DNA from: Amycolatopsis tucumanensis
GTDB lineage: Bacteria > Actinomycetota > Actinomycetes > Mycobacteriales > Pseudonocardiaceae
NCBI RefSeq assembly: GCF_021654135.1
Contig: NZ_JAKGSD010000002.1
Location: forward strand, 1 to 64,000
Reading direction: 5' to 3'
DNA length: 64,000 nucleotides
Below, piece after piece: positions 26,173 through 34,795 of the stretch (position 1 is its first letter; each line of letters starts with the position of its first letter). Made by a program: the position numbers and the translations under genes. The notes beneath the pieces are model-generated. The model searched no databases. It saw nothing but the letters and a program-made list of their open reading frames with translations, and had not been told where the DNA came from.

Positions 26173-26973
26173 GTGATCACGGTGAACGGCGCCCGAATCG
26201 CCTGCACCGACACCGGGCCCCGCCATGCGCCGGCCGTGGTGTTCGGGCACGGTCTCCTGTTCGGCGGCTGGATGTTCGGCCCGCAGATCGCCGCGCTGCG
26301 GACGCGGTACCGCTGTGTGACGCTGGATTGGCGCGGGCAGGGCGAAAGCCCGCCCAGTCCCGGCGGCTACGACATGGACACGCTGACCGCGGACGCGCTG
26401 GGGCTGATCGAGGCGCTCGGGCTCGCGCCGGTGCACTGGGTGGGCCTGTCGATGGGCGGTTTCGTCGGGCAACGGCTGGCCTCCCGCCACGGCGGGGTGC
26501 TGCGGTCGCTGACGCTGCTGGGCACCTCGGCCGGTCCCGAGGAGGCGCGGAAGGCGCGGGAGTACCGCCGGATGGCCCGGGTCCAGCGGGTGACCGGGGT
26601 GCGCCCGCTCCTGCCGCGGATCCGGCCGTTGCTGTTCGGCCCGGCATTTCTGGCGAGCCCCGCCGCGCGCCCGGTCCTCACCGGCTGGCAGCGACGTGTG
26701 GTCCGCCTGGACCGCACCGGCCTTCGCCAGGCCGTGGACGGGGTGGCCGACCGGCCCGGCGTCGAGACCGAACTCGGCCGCATTTCGGTGCCCACATTGA
26801 TCGCCACCGGAGCGGACGACGTCGCCACACCCCCGGCGGAGGCGCGCCGCATCGCCGACCTCGTGCCCGCCGCCGAGCTACACCTCCTCGCCGGCTGCGG
26901 CCACACGAGCACGCTCGAGCAACCGGCCAGGATCACGGAGTTGCTGGAGGCCTTCCTCGGCCGGCTCACCTGA
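26173..26973 (+). CDS. Alpha/beta-fold hydrolase
   Basis: A 266-aa single-domain hydrolase. It has an oxyanion HGLLFGG motif, DWRGQGES, the nucleophile elbow GLSMGGFVG near residue 96, an Asp in TGADDVATP and a His in AGCGHTSTLEQP. It starts at GTG 26173 and ends the rightward operon. It may hydrolyse an ester, lactone, epoxide or thioester formed in the pathway. The substrate is not readable. A hairpin follows before the convergent small gene at 27031. Confidence 0.88.
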   Translation: MITVNGARIACTDTGPRHAPAVVFGHGLLFGGWMFGPQIAALRTRYRCVTLDWRGQGESPPSPGGYDMDTLTADALGLIEALGLAPVHWVGLSMGGFVGQRLASRHGGVLRSLTLLGTSAGPEEARKAREYRRMARVQRVTGVRPLLPRIRPLLFGPAFLASPAARPVLTGWQRRVVRLDRTGLRQAVDGVADRPGVETELGRISVPTLIATGADDVATPPAEARRIADLVPAAELHLLAGCGHTSTLEQPARITELLEAFLGRLT

Positions 26974-26981
26974 CACGTCGC

Positions 26982-27021
26982 GGCCCTCAGGTCAAAACGG
27001 TGCTCGTCGCCGACTGAGGCC
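26982..27021. terminator. Imperfect hairpin ending the lipid operon
   Basis: GGCCCTCAGGTC at 26982-26993 can pair with GACTGAGGCC at 27012-27021 with two single-base bulges. It lies nine bases after the last gene of the rightward operon and before a convergent small gene, as expected of a bidirectional terminator. No T-run is present, which is normal in actinobacteria. Confidence 0.45.
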
Positions 27022-27030
27022 CTGTGCGGG

Positions 27031-27144
27031 TCAGACGGCGGGGGCGTAGGCGCGGGCGAACAGGGACTGGGTGAGGCGCAGGATCAGCGACTCGATGAGG
27101 TTCGCGCCGATCTTGGCGAGGACCGTGGCGAAGAACTCGGCCAT
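27031..27144 (-). CDS. Small 37-residue peptide of unknown function
   Basis: ATG at 27144 is preceded by TAGGAGTCCACA, an AGGAG RBS at good spacing. The 37-codon frame encodes a peptide beginning MAEFFATVLAKIGANL and ending ARAYAPAV. It is a mix of hydrophobic and a few charged or polar residues, consistent with one amphipathic or membrane-associated helix. A GCAGGC/GCCTGC hairpin lies just upstream (27157-27177). It has no partner gene in an operon. I do not recognise a family with certainty. The RBS and spacing make it more than a chance frame. Confidence 0.55.
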   Translation of the reverse strand: MAEFFATVLAKIGANLIESLILRLTQSLFARAYAPAV

Positions 27145-27156
27145 TGTGGACTCCTA

Positions 27157-27177
27157 GCAGGCGGTTGGACTGCCTGC
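27157..27177 (-). promoter_or_regulatory. Small hairpin in the leader of the 37-residue peptide gene
   Basis: GCAGGC at 27157-27162 and GCCTGC at 27172-27177 form a 6-bp stem with a 9-nt loop. It ends a few bases before the AGGAG of the small peptide gene on the minus strand. It may influence translation or mark a processing site; no more can be said. Confidence 0.3.
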
Positions 27178-27253
27178 ACGGTCGCTCGCGCGGATGAGCC
27201 CGGGACAGAGCGTGGATGTCGTGCTGGTGAACCCGGCGGGAACTACCGGTGCG

Positions 27254-30200
27254 TCAAGCCCGCAACCGTTGCAGGACGAGTTGAGTCACGGCCGCGGCCG
27301 TCGCGGCGGTGAGGGCGAGCGCCCATTGGTGCGGCAGCAGCGGGCTGCAGCCGAAGAATCCGCTCAAACCTGGGATCTGCACGACCACGGCGAGCGCCAG
27401 CAACGATCCGGCGCCCGCCGCGACGACCAGTGGCGTACGACCTCGCACCGCCACGGTCTGGCCCAGCTGTGCGGCGACGAGTGCCACCAGTCCGGTGGTG
27501 CTGGCCTGCCGGGGGGTGGCGACCGGCCGTGCGGCGAGCCAGCCGGCGAGTGCGGCGGTCGCGGTGGTCACGGCGCGGGCGATGAGGTCGTGGGTGAGCA
27601 CCGCTCCGAGTGAGGCTTCCGGTCCTTCGCTGAGCAGGTCGCCGGGGCTGGTGCCCGGCGGCGGACGCACGGCCACGGCCATCGCGGGCAGGACATCGGT
27701 GAGGAGGTTGACCAGCAGCAACTGTCGCGCGTTCAGGGTGTCGCGAGTGCTGACCAGCCCGGCTCCGACGGTGAACCCGACCTCGCCGAGGTTGCCGCCG
27801 AGCAGGATGGAGAGGGCGTCTCGCACGGAGACCCACATCGCCCGTCCCTCGACGATGGCGTGAATGATCGTTTCGATCCGGTCGTCGGCGACCACGAGGT
27901 CCGCCGCCTCCCGGGCGGCGGGCGTCGCCGTGGCGCCCAGCGCGACGCCGACGTGGGCCAGGCGGATCGCGGGCACGTCGTTCGCGCCGTCACCGGTCAT
28001 CGCGACCACGCGCCCGGCCCGGTTGAGCTGCCGCACGATCCGGGCTTTCTGCGCGGGACTGACCCTGGCGAACACGGTGATCTCCGGCGCGCGGGCGGCG
28101 AGTTCGTCGTCGTCGCTCGTCTCGACCTCCGCCCCGGTCATGATGGCTGTCCCGTCACCGAGCGACAGTTCGGCCGCGATCGCCGCGGCGGTGCTGGGGT
28201 GGTCGCCGGTGATCATGGCGACTCGCACGCCGGCCCGGCGCAGGTCCGCGACGGCCTGGGCAGCGGTGGGCCGCACGGGGTCGGCGAGGGCGAGCAGGCC
28301 ACGGAAGGTCAGGCCGCGCACGCGGTCGTCGTCGAGGTCGTCGAGCCCGCCCGCGCGCCGCTCGGCCACCGCGAGCACCCGGAAACCCTGGTGCGCCAGC
28401 CGATCGACGGCATCGAGGGACACCGGCGGGTCGCAACGGGCGAGCACCGCCTCGGGCGCCCCCTTCACGCTGAGCAGCGGGCCGTCCGGGGTCGCGGTGA
28501 GCGTGGCGTGGTAGCCGCGGGAGGGTTCGAAGGGCAGTTCGCCCAGCCAGGTCGGTTCGCCCAGGCCGCCGGTCCCGGCCCCGTGGGCCTGGGCGGCGTC
28601 CAGCACGGCGCGGTCGGTGGCGTCCGGCAGCGATTCGGCGGACTCGTGCCACGGGCTCGCCCGGACCGCGGCGGCCAGGATTTCGGCCATCGCCGGAGTC
28701 AGCTCGCCGACGTCGCGGGTGATGCTGCCGTCGGAGACGAGCCGAACGCGGATCCGGCCTTCGGTGAGCGTGCCCGTCTTGTCGAAGCACAACAGATCGA
28801 CGCGGCCCAGCGCTTCGATCGTCGACGGGCTGCGCACCAGCACGCCGCGGGACGCCAGCCGGCGAGCCGACGCCAATTCGGCGACCGTCGCGACGAATGG
28901 CAGGCCTTCCGGCACCGCCGCCACTGACAGACCGACCGCGCGCCCCAAGGCCTGGCTGATCCCGTTTCCCCGGGCCAGATCCGCCAGCAACAACGCGGCC
29001 CCGGACCCGACCGTCACCGGCAGCGTGATGCGGGTCAGCCCGGCCAGCCGGGCGGCCACCCCGGTCACCGGCGGAGCGTCGCCGTCGAGCCGTGCGGTGC
29101 GTCCCGCTTCGGTGCGTTCACCGGTGGCGACGACGACCGCGCTGCCGCGTCCGGCCGCGATCGCGGTGCCGCGGTAGAGCATCGACGTGCGGTCCGCCAC
29201 GCCCGCCTTCGTGGTCGGCGGCGGGCTCTTGGTCACCGGCTGCGATTCGCCGGTGAGACTCGATTCGTCCACCTCGAGCCCGAGGGCGTCGAGCACGCGG
29301 CAGTCGGCGGGCACCGCGTCCCCGGCCCGCAGTTCGATCACGTCCCCAGGGACCAGCACGTCGGCGCGTGCGGTCAGGGCGGTTCCGACCCGGCGCAACC
29401 GCACCTGCAGCGCGCTGCTGTCGATCAGGTGGTGCAGCTCGCGATCAGCGCCCAAGCGCTGCAGGCCGCCGATGAGGGCGTTGAGCCCGAGCACACCGAT
29501 GATCAACGCCGCGTCCGTGAGCGAACCCAGGCTGGCCGAGACACCGGCGCCCGCCGCGAGGGCCGGGGTCAGCGGTCCGGCGAGCTCCTCGGCCGACGCC
29601 CGCGCCAGTCCCATCACCTCGGGCTCACCGGCGGCGGCTTCGGCCCGCCTGCGCTCCTCCGATTCCTCGGCCGCCAGCCCCGCGCGCCGGCTGTTCAGCC
29701 TGCTGAGCACCGCCTCGGGCGACATGGCGTGCCACGGCGTCCGGTCGGTGGGGATGGGCAGCGGGCGCCGCCCGGCTTCCGACCCGGTCCAGGTGCCGAC
29801 GGCCAGCGCGAGCAACGTCGCGAAGTGAACCGGGAAGGATGCTCGCCCGGCGGCCGTCGCCGACGGGCCGAACCCGCCGAACAGCGCTCCGAACGTCGAT
29901 CCGGCGATGGACAGCCCGGCGCCGTACCGGCTGGCGCGGTGGGCCGGTTCGACCGCGTCCAGGACACCGCAGACTTCCCGCGGTCCCGGGCACAGCACGT
30001 GCGCCTGCCACGGCAGCCTCTCGTCGACGGCTGGAACCCCGATGCCGACGTCGGCGCCGGCCAGCGCTGCCGGGTCCGCCGAGACGACCGCGACCAGGTG
30101 ACCGTCAGCCTGCAGTTCCCGCACCCGCGCCGCCACCTCATCGGGTGGTGTCTCCACCACGGCGCCTGCCCGCTTCGCCGCGTCGAGCACGGCATCGGCG

Positions 30201-31423
30201 AGCGGATGACGTTCCTCCTCCAGAGTTGCCACCGCGACCCTGGTTCCACGATGGCGCACTTCGAGCTCGTCACCCCGCTGCCGCACGGTCCAGTCGCCGC
30301 GCGAGCGCGGTGGGCCGTCGGGATCGGCGAGGTCGTAGACGACGCTGGTCGCCTCGTCCAGGTCGGTGGACTCGTCGGTGACCGCGACCTCGCCGATCAC
30401 GCGCCGTCCGGTGCGCAGCAAGTCCGTGCTCAGCACGACCTGATCCACGCGATCGAGTCGTCGCAGGGAATCCGGTTCGAGGACGAGGGACCCGGCCGCC
30501 GCGAGGTCCCTGGCGAGCCGCGCCGCGAAGGCGTCCCGGCTCGCTTTGGCCGGGCGCGCCGCCGCGGCGATCAGCAACCCGGTGGCCCGCCCGCCATCGC
30601 GGCGGGCCAGCAGCACCCCGGCCGCCCCGGCCACACCGAGCCCGGCTGACGTGTGCGCAACCCGCTCGACCGGGCCCGCCGGAGGGGGTCGCGGCCGTGC
30701 GGGCCGCTCCACCGCGGGCGCCCGGTGGAACTCCATCCGGTCACCGGTGTGCCGCTCCCACCGTTCCCACGCCTGCCGACGGGCGATCAGCTCGCCACGC
30801 ATGCACCAGCGATAGGCGGCGTCGGTGACCAGCGCGATCGGCCGCTGCGCCAGCGCCTGGCTCGCCGTGCCGCCGATGGCGAACACCGCGTCGGCTGCGG
30901 GCCGTCCCAGCAGCCTCTCGATTCCGCCGCGCAGTCCCGGCGTGGAATCGACCAGCGCTGCCAGCGCCGGCACCACCGGCGGCAACGCCCGCACGGGCAG
31001 CACCCGGCCGAGCGCGGAAAAGGACAAGCCGATGACGGCGGTACCCAGCGCGACAAGTTCGCGGGCCGCCGGTGCGGGATTGGCCGGATGCGCCTCACCG
31101 CGCGGCGCCCGCCCGGTCAGTGCCCAGTCCCGCTCGACCTCACCGATCACCCGCGCCAGCGCGCCGGCGGTCACGTGCGGTTCGTGGCCGACGACCACCC
31201 GGCCCAGTGCCGCGTTGACCGCCGCACCGTGCACCCCCTCGACCGCGGCCAGACGCTGTTCGAGATCCCGAGCGGCGTCTTCGCGGCCCGGTTCGTGGAA
31301 CCCGCGAACCTCCAGGTGCGTGCGTTCCCCGGAACTCCACGACCGCCGCCCGGGGGTGGCGAGCGCATCCAGCACCACAGCGGCCGGTTTGAGAATCAGA
31401 CCGGCCAGCATCGGCAGGCGCAT
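27254..31423 (-). CDS. Large P-type cation-transporting ATPase (CtpI/CtpH-like)
   Basis: A 1389-aa ion pump, far larger than typical P-type ATPases (700-1000 aa). The N-terminal about 560 residues hold a degenerate HMA-like domain (HLEVRGFHEPGRED, no CxxC) and a long mycobacterial-CtpI-like extension. The catalytic core follows: SLTGESQPV (actuator), VPEGLP in TM4, the phosphorylation site CFDKTGTLTEG, SVKGAPE (nucleotide binding), ITGDHPST, and MTGDGANDVPAI. PEGLP and NLLTD in the C-terminal helices resemble type II pumps, so a divalent cation is likelier than copper. The preceding gene (31427-32017) is separated by three bases and is probably its partner. Confidence 0.9.
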   Translation of the reverse strand: MRLPMLAGLILKPAAVVLDALATPGRRSWSSGERTHLEVRGFHEPGREDAARDLEQRLAAVEGVHGAAVNAALGRVVVGHEPHVTAGALARVIGEVERDWALTGRAPRGEAHPANPAPAARELVALGTAVIGLSFSALGRVLPVRALPPVVPALAALVDSTPGLRGGIERLLGRPAADAVFAIGGTASQALAQRPIALVTDAAYRWCMRGELIARRQAWERWERHTGDRMEFHRAPAVERPARPRPPPAGPVERVAHTSAGLGVAGAAGVLLARRDGGRATGLLIAAAARPAKASRDAFAARLARDLAAAGSLVLEPDSLRRLDRVDQVVLSTDLLRTGRRVIGEVAVTDESTDLDEATSVVYDLADPDGPPRSRGDWTVRQRGDELEVRHRGTRVAVATLEEERHPLADAVLDAAKRAGAVVETPPDEVAARVRELQADGHLVAVVSADPAALAGADVGIGVPAVDERLPWQAHVLCPGPREVCGVLDAVEPAHRASRYGAGLSIAGSTFGALFGGFGPSATAAGRASFPVHFATLLALAVGTWTGSEAGRRPLPIPTDRTPWHAMSPEAVLSRLNSRRAGLAAEESEERRRAEAAAGEPEVMGLARASAEELAGPLTPALAAGAGVSASLGSLTDAALIIGVLGLNALIGGLQRLGADRELHHLIDSSALQVRLRRVGTALTARADVLVPGDVIELRAGDAVPADCRVLDALGLEVDESSLTGESQPVTKSPPPTTKAGVADRTSMLYRGTAIAAGRGSAVVVATGERTEAGRTARLDGDAPPVTGVAARLAGLTRITLPVTVGSGAALLLADLARGNGISQALGRAVGLSVAAVPEGLPFVATVAELASARRLASRGVLVRSPSTIEALGRVDLLCFDKTGTLTEGRIRVRLVSDGSITRDVGELTPAMAEILAAAVRASPWHESAESLPDATDRAVLDAAQAHGAGTGGLGEPTWLGELPFEPSRGYHATLTATPDGPLLSVKGAPEAVLARCDPPVSLDAVDRLAHQGFRVLAVAERRAGGLDDLDDDRVRGLTFRGLLALADPVRPTAAQAVADLRRAGVRVAMITGDHPSTAAAIAAELSLGDGTAIMTGAEVETSDDDELAARAPEITVFARVSPAQKARIVRQLNRAGRVVAMTGDGANDVPAIRLAHVGVALGATATPAAREAADLVVADDRIETIIHAIVEGRAMWVSVRDALSILLGGNLGEVGFTVGAGLVSTRDTLNARQLLLVNLLTDVLPAMAVAVRPPPGTSPGDLLSEGPEASLGAVLTHDLIARAVTTATAALAGWLAARPVATPRQASTTGLVALVAAQLGQTVAVRGRTPLVVAAGAGSLLALAVVVQIPGLSGFFGCSPLLPHQWALALTAATAAAVTQLVLQRLRA

Positions 31424-31426
31424 CGC

Positions 31427-32017
31427 TTACATACCGTCAGCAGCCGCGCCGCTCCCCTGCCGCGTGGACTTGCTCCGGCGAGGTGGGACGGGCCGGGGTG
31501 CACCCGCCGGTACGGGTTGCCCTGCCGGCGTGGCGCGGTTCGCCGCGGCACGCGACTTTTGCTGCATTGCCGGCGCTGCGGGTGTCGCCTGCGGTGCCGG
31601 GGCCGTCGCCGCCACGGGTTTGGCCGGCTCGGCCGGGGCGGTCACCTGCGCGGGTCCGCCCGGTTTCGGCGTTGTGGTCGTGTCCGCGGGCTTGACCGCG
31701 CTGGGCTGCGCGCCGCGTCCAGCCATCGCCGCGCCGAGACCGATCGCGACCGCGACCGGCCATTCGATCAATTCCACGGCGGCCATGACGCCGAGCGCGC
31801 CGTAATAGGCGAGTTGCCGCGGTGGCGGCAGGAAGGACCGCACGGTGCCCAGCGCGGAGGTGAGCTCGCTGCGGTTGGGCATCGGCACCCGCGGCGTGGG
31901 GACGCGCGGAAGGTGCAGTTCGGGTGCGCGGAACTCCGCGTGGACGAACGGGAGATCCACAGTGGTCGTTCTGGGCTTGGGACCGTTGCCGGTGATGTCG
32001 ACCGCGTCGGTGGCCAT
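31427..32017 (-). CDS. Pro/Ala-rich protein with one hydrophobic segment, paired with the P-type ATPase
   Basis: A 196-aa protein that I cannot assign by name. Residues 1-65 contain RAPELHLPRVPTPRVPMP. About 70-105 form a hydrophobic, probably membrane-embedded stretch (YYGALGVMAAVELIEW and VAVAIGLGAAMAG). The C-terminal 90 residues are Pro/Ala/Thr/Lys-rich and low complexity. ATG 32017 was chosen because AGGAGG lies eight bases upstream; a GTG at 32038 lies before that RBS. It is three bases upstream of the ATPase. Similar small proteins precede CtpI-type pumps in related actinobacteria, so a chaperone or regulatory subunit is plausible. Confidence 0.75.
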   Translation of the reverse strand: MATDAVDITGNGPKPRTTTVDLPFVHAEFRAPELHLPRVPTPRVPMPNRSELTSALGTVRSFLPPPRQLAYYGALGVMAAVELIEWPVAVAIGLGAAMAGRGAQPSAVKPADTTTTPKPGGPAQVTAPAEPAKPVAATAPAPQATPAAPAMQQKSRAAANRATPAGQPVPAGAPRPVPPRRSKSTRQGSGAAADGM

Positions 32018-32100
32018 GAGCTCACCCTCCTCCCGCACCGTCCAGGCGGCTCATCCTACGAGCGAACCAACATCGACTGAAGCCTGCCGAGACTCGCCGC

Positions 32101-32217
32101 GCGAGCCGGTCCGCAATGTCCACGATCGACGTCAGCGACGTGCCGGTCAGCGCGTTTCGCCGCCGCTCATCCAGCGGACCGGGCCGAGTCACTTGCTGTG
32201 CCTCAGTTCGGGGGCCG
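32101..32217. repeat. Copy A of a duplicated 120-bp intergenic sequence
   Basis: It matches 33730-33849 over its length with about ten substitutions and a few gapped bases, including the cores CGATCGACGT and CAGCGACGTGCCGGTCAG. It ends exactly where similarity to the phosphoesterase gene begins (32217). Copy B is the region immediately upstream of the ABC exporter/phosphoesterase operon. Confidence 0.85.
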
Positions 32218-32294
32218 TGGTCGACAGCCGCTACCACTCACAGATCACCATGATCCGCTGGCTGGCGGGTTTGCTCGCGGCGAAGGCGACCTAG
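32215..32294 (+). pseudogene. Remnant of a phosphoesterase gene
   Basis: Bases 32217-32258 match 38414-38455 of the phosphoesterase gene at 39 of 42 positions. They encode VVDSRYHSQITMIR against VVDSRYYSQITMIR in the intact gene. The frame then diverges and ends at the TAG at 32292. There is no start codon or other domain, so it is a scrap left by a deletion in a second copy of the locus. It is directly joined to repeat copy A. Confidence 0.75.
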
Positions 32295-32480
32295 CGCAGT
32301 TCTTGAATGTCGGCGAAGGTGCGGAACTCAGGGGTTTCGGCAGGAACGCGGCGACATGGTCGCGGTGCGTGGCGCGGCTTCGCCGGCCGCAAAGCCGCGC
32401 CCTTGAGCGGACCGCCCGCAGCGGGTGAACCCGGCCCGCCGGGGTACCGATGCGTCACCCCGAGCGGCAACCATCGGGCA

Positions 32481-33587
32481 ATGCCGTTGTACACCGATAT
32501 CCCGACCCGCCCGGAAATCGATTCGCTCTGGCAGGCCGATGCACCGGTCGCCGTCTCGATCTACCTGGAGACCGCGCCGGCCTCGTCGGGTGAAGCGGAA
32601 CGGATCGCGTACAAGAACGCGGTCCGGGAGGCGCTGGCGCAGCTCGGGAACGCCGGGAAGGAGGACCTCGCGGGGCTGGCCGAGGAGCTCGACGTCCTCG
32701 ACGACGAGGAGTTCTGGCGGCACCAGGCCCGCAGCCTCGCCGTGTTCGCGTGCCCGTCCGCGCTGCGCAGCTTCCGCCTGCCGAACCGGCTCAAGCCGGC
32801 CGTCGTCACCGGGACCCGGTTCTTCGTCAAGCCGCTGATGCGCGCGCTGACTTTCCCGCAGGCGGCGTTCGTGCTCGCGCTCGCGCAAGGGTCGGTCCGG
32901 TTGCTGGAGGCAGTGCCCGACGCTCCTCCGCGCGAGGTGCGGGTGCCGGACATGCCCACCGACGTGGCCAGTGCCGTCGGCAAGTCCTCGATCAAGGATC
33001 GCGCCCCGGTCCGCCGGTTGCAGGGCACCGAGGGGCAGAAGCTGCGGATGGCGCAGTTCGCCCGGCGGGTGGACAGCGCACTGCGGGGCGTGCTGCCCGG
33101 GCAGGGCGTGCCGCTGGTCCTCGCCGCGACCGAGCCGCTCGACAGCATCTTCCGCGCCCACTGCGGCTATCCGGACCTGGTTCCGCGCAGCGTGCACGGC
33201 AACCCGGAAGGCCGCGGCGACGCCGAGCTGGTCGCCCAGGCTCGCGAGGTCCTCGACGGCTGGTACGCCGACCGGCTGGCGGAGGAGAAGCGCACCTTCG
33301 CCGACCGCTCCGAGCTGGGCCGGACCTCGGTCGACGTCGCCGAGCTGGCCCTGTTCGCCACCCGCGGCGCCGTGGAGACGCTCTTCGTCGACATCGACGC
33401 CATGGTGCCCGGCGAGGTCGACGAGTTCGGCGAGGTCACCTTCTCAGCCGAGGGCCCTGGCAGCGTCGTGGACGAGATCATGCGCCGCGCCTGGCTTTCC
33501 GGCGCCCGGCTGCTGGCAGTCCGGCGCGACGACGTGCCGGGCGGTGGAGACGTCGCGGGGACGCTGCGCTACGCCCCGACGGCGTGA
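32481..33587 (+). CDS. Bacterial archaeo-eukaryotic release factor-like (baeRF) protein
   Basis: A 368-aa cytoplasmic protein starting at ATG 32481. The N-terminal APVAVSIYLETAPASSGEAE strand, the mid-region FVKPLMRALTF and the C-terminal half (ALFATRGAVETLFVDIDAM, then ARLLAVRRDDVPGGGDVAGTLRY) follow the pattern of eRF1-like domain 2/3 proteins (baeRF families). These are found next to stress or ribosome-associated genes in bacteria and are thought to act on stalled ribosomes or tRNA. No GGQ motif is visible, so peptidyl-tRNA hydrolysis cannot be claimed. It is a single gene between two repeat copies, with no operon partner. Confidence 0.6.
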   Translation: MPLYTDIPTRPEIDSLWQADAPVAVSIYLETAPASSGEAERIAYKNAVREALAQLGNAGKEDLAGLAEELDVLDDEEFWRHQARSLAVFACPSALRSFRLPNRLKPAVVTGTRFFVKPLMRALTFPQAAFVLALAQGSVRLLEAVPDAPPREVRVPDMPTDVASAVGKSSIKDRAPVRRLQGTEGQKLRMAQFARRVDSALRGVLPGQGVPLVLAATEPLDSIFRAHCGYPDLVPRSVHGNPEGRGDAELVAQAREVLDGWYADRLAEEKRTFADRSELGRTSVDVAELALFATRGAVETLFVDIDAMVPGEVDEFGEVTFSAEGPGSVVDEIMRRAWLSGARLLAVRRDDVPGGGDVAGTLRYAPTA

Positions 33588-33729
33588 CGCCGGTCGGCTC
33601 GGGTTCCAGGCCGTGCGCGAGAAAACCCGTCCTCTGAACAGCTTGGCGGCAGCTCGATTGACCCTGCCCGTGATCTGAACCGCCACGGGTCCTGCGAGAT
33701 CGAAATCGCCGGCACCTCGGACGAGCCAC

Positions 33730-33849
33730 GCGAGCCAGTCCGAAATGTCCTCGATCGACGTTAGCGACGTGCCGGTCAGCGTGCGTTTCGCCGTCGTTCA
33801 TCCAGCGGGCCGGGCCGAGTCATTTGCTGTGCCTAAGTTCCGGGGGCCG
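33730..33849. repeat. Copy B of a duplicated 120-bp intergenic sequence
   Basis: It lies just upstream of the ABC exporter gene and presumably holds the promoter of that operon. It shares about 90% identity with 32101-32217. An ATG-containing tract ATGTCCNCGATCGACGT occurs in both copies, but the copies differ by indels, so it is not a conserved coding frame. Confidence 0.85.
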
Positions 33850-33874
33850 AGCTGTGAAGGAGCTGAGAAAACCC

Positions 33875-34795
33875 ATGCAGACTGTCCGGGCTCGCGGGAT
33901 CAGCAAGTACTTCGGGGACATCGTCGCGCTCGACGGTGTCGACCTGGATGTGGCTCCGGGACAGATCCACGGCCTGGTGGGCCCGAACGGCGCCGGGAAG
34001 ACGACGTTGCTCGGCTTGTTGCTGGGCCTCGCCGTCGCCGACGAGGGCGACCTCGAGATCCTCGGCACGCCTGCCCCGGCGGCGCCGCACGGGGTCGCCG
34101 GATTCGTCGACGGCCCCGGCCTGTACCCGTCGCTGACCGCGCGCCAGAACCTCACCGCGCTGGCCCGCCTCCGCGGTCTCGACACGCGAACAGCCGGGAT
34201 CGACGACGTGCTCGGCCAGGTCGGGCTCACCGATGTCGCCGACGACCGGGTCCGCGGGTTCTCCCTCGGCATGCGCCAGCGGCTGGGGCTGGCCGCGGCC
34301 CTGCTCACCGCACCCCGGCTCCTGGTGCTCGACGAGCCGTCCAACGGCCTCGACCCGGCGGGCAAGAACCACGTCCACGCCGTCCTGCACCGCCTGGCCG
34401 GCGAGGGGACCACCGTGGTGCTCTCCAGCCACCGCATGGACGACCTCGAGGCGCTGTGCTCCGAGGTGACCATCCTCGCCGCCGGCCGCGTCGTCTTCTC
34501 CGGCCCACTGGGCAAGCTCGCGGCCGAGAGCCGGGAACTCGACTACCGGCTGCGCACCTCCGGCCCGCGCGCGGCGCGCGACGTCGCCGCCGCCACCTCG
34601 GGCGTCCGGCTCGCCGACAACGCGGCGCGGGACAGCGGCGACGCGCTCATTGTGCGCGCCCCGGTGCCCGCCCTCGACGAACTCGTGGTCCGCCTCGTCG
34701 GTGCGGGCATCGCGGTGCGCGAACTCGCCCCCGTGGTCTCGCCGCTCGAAGCCGCGTTCCTCGCCCTCACCGACCACCAGGAGTCCCACCGATGA
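33875..34795 (+). CDS. ABC exporter ATP-binding protein (ABC-2 type)
   Basis: A 306-aa ATPase. It has Walker A GPNGAGKTT near residue 43, signature FSLGMRQRL, Walker B LLVLDEPSNGLDP and a switch His in VVLSSHRM. The remaining C-terminal about 85 residues are typical of CcmA/DrrA-like exporters. ATG 33875 lies about 12 bases after AAGGAG; an in-frame GTG at 33854 is a weaker alternative. It is translationally coupled (ATGA) to the permease, with the secreted phosphoesterase third in the operon. Confidence 0.9.
   Translation: MQTVRARGISKYFGDIVALDGVDLDVAPGQIHGLVGPNGAGKTTLLGLLLGLAVADEGDLEILGTPAPAAPHGVAGFVDGPGLYPSLTARQNLTALARLRGLDTRTAGIDDVLGQVGLTDVADDRVRGFSLGMRQRLGLAAALLTAPRLLVLDEPSNGLDPAGKNHVHAVLHRLAGEGTTVVLSSHRMDDLEALCSEVTILAAGRVVFSGPLGKLAAESRELDYRLRTSGPRAARDVAAATSGVRLADNAARDSGDALIVRAPVPALDELVVRLVGAGIAVRELAPVVSPLEAAFLALTDHQESHR

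Larger units (their letters stand above)
32018..32480. other. 463-bp gap with decayed duplication and hairpin
   Basis: Apart from repeat copy A and the phosphoesterase scrap, the gap carries a 9-bp hairpin (GCGCGGCTT at 32372-32380 with AAGCCGCGC at 32392-32400). Its right end must contain the promoter of the baeRF-like gene. No additional gene with a convincing RBS was seen. Confidence 0.6.

Noticed and set aside
1..26973. Classical modular type I PKS or NRPS
   Set aside because: Only one PKS gene is seen and its ACPs are tandem repeats without KS/AT between them, which is the PUFA-type iterative layout. No condensation or adenylation NRPS domains are present.
33745..33850. Short frame starting MSSIDVSDVPVS in the duplicated 120-bp sequence
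   Set aside because: The two copies differ by indels that break the frame, so conservation is of DNA (promoter or duplication), not protein.
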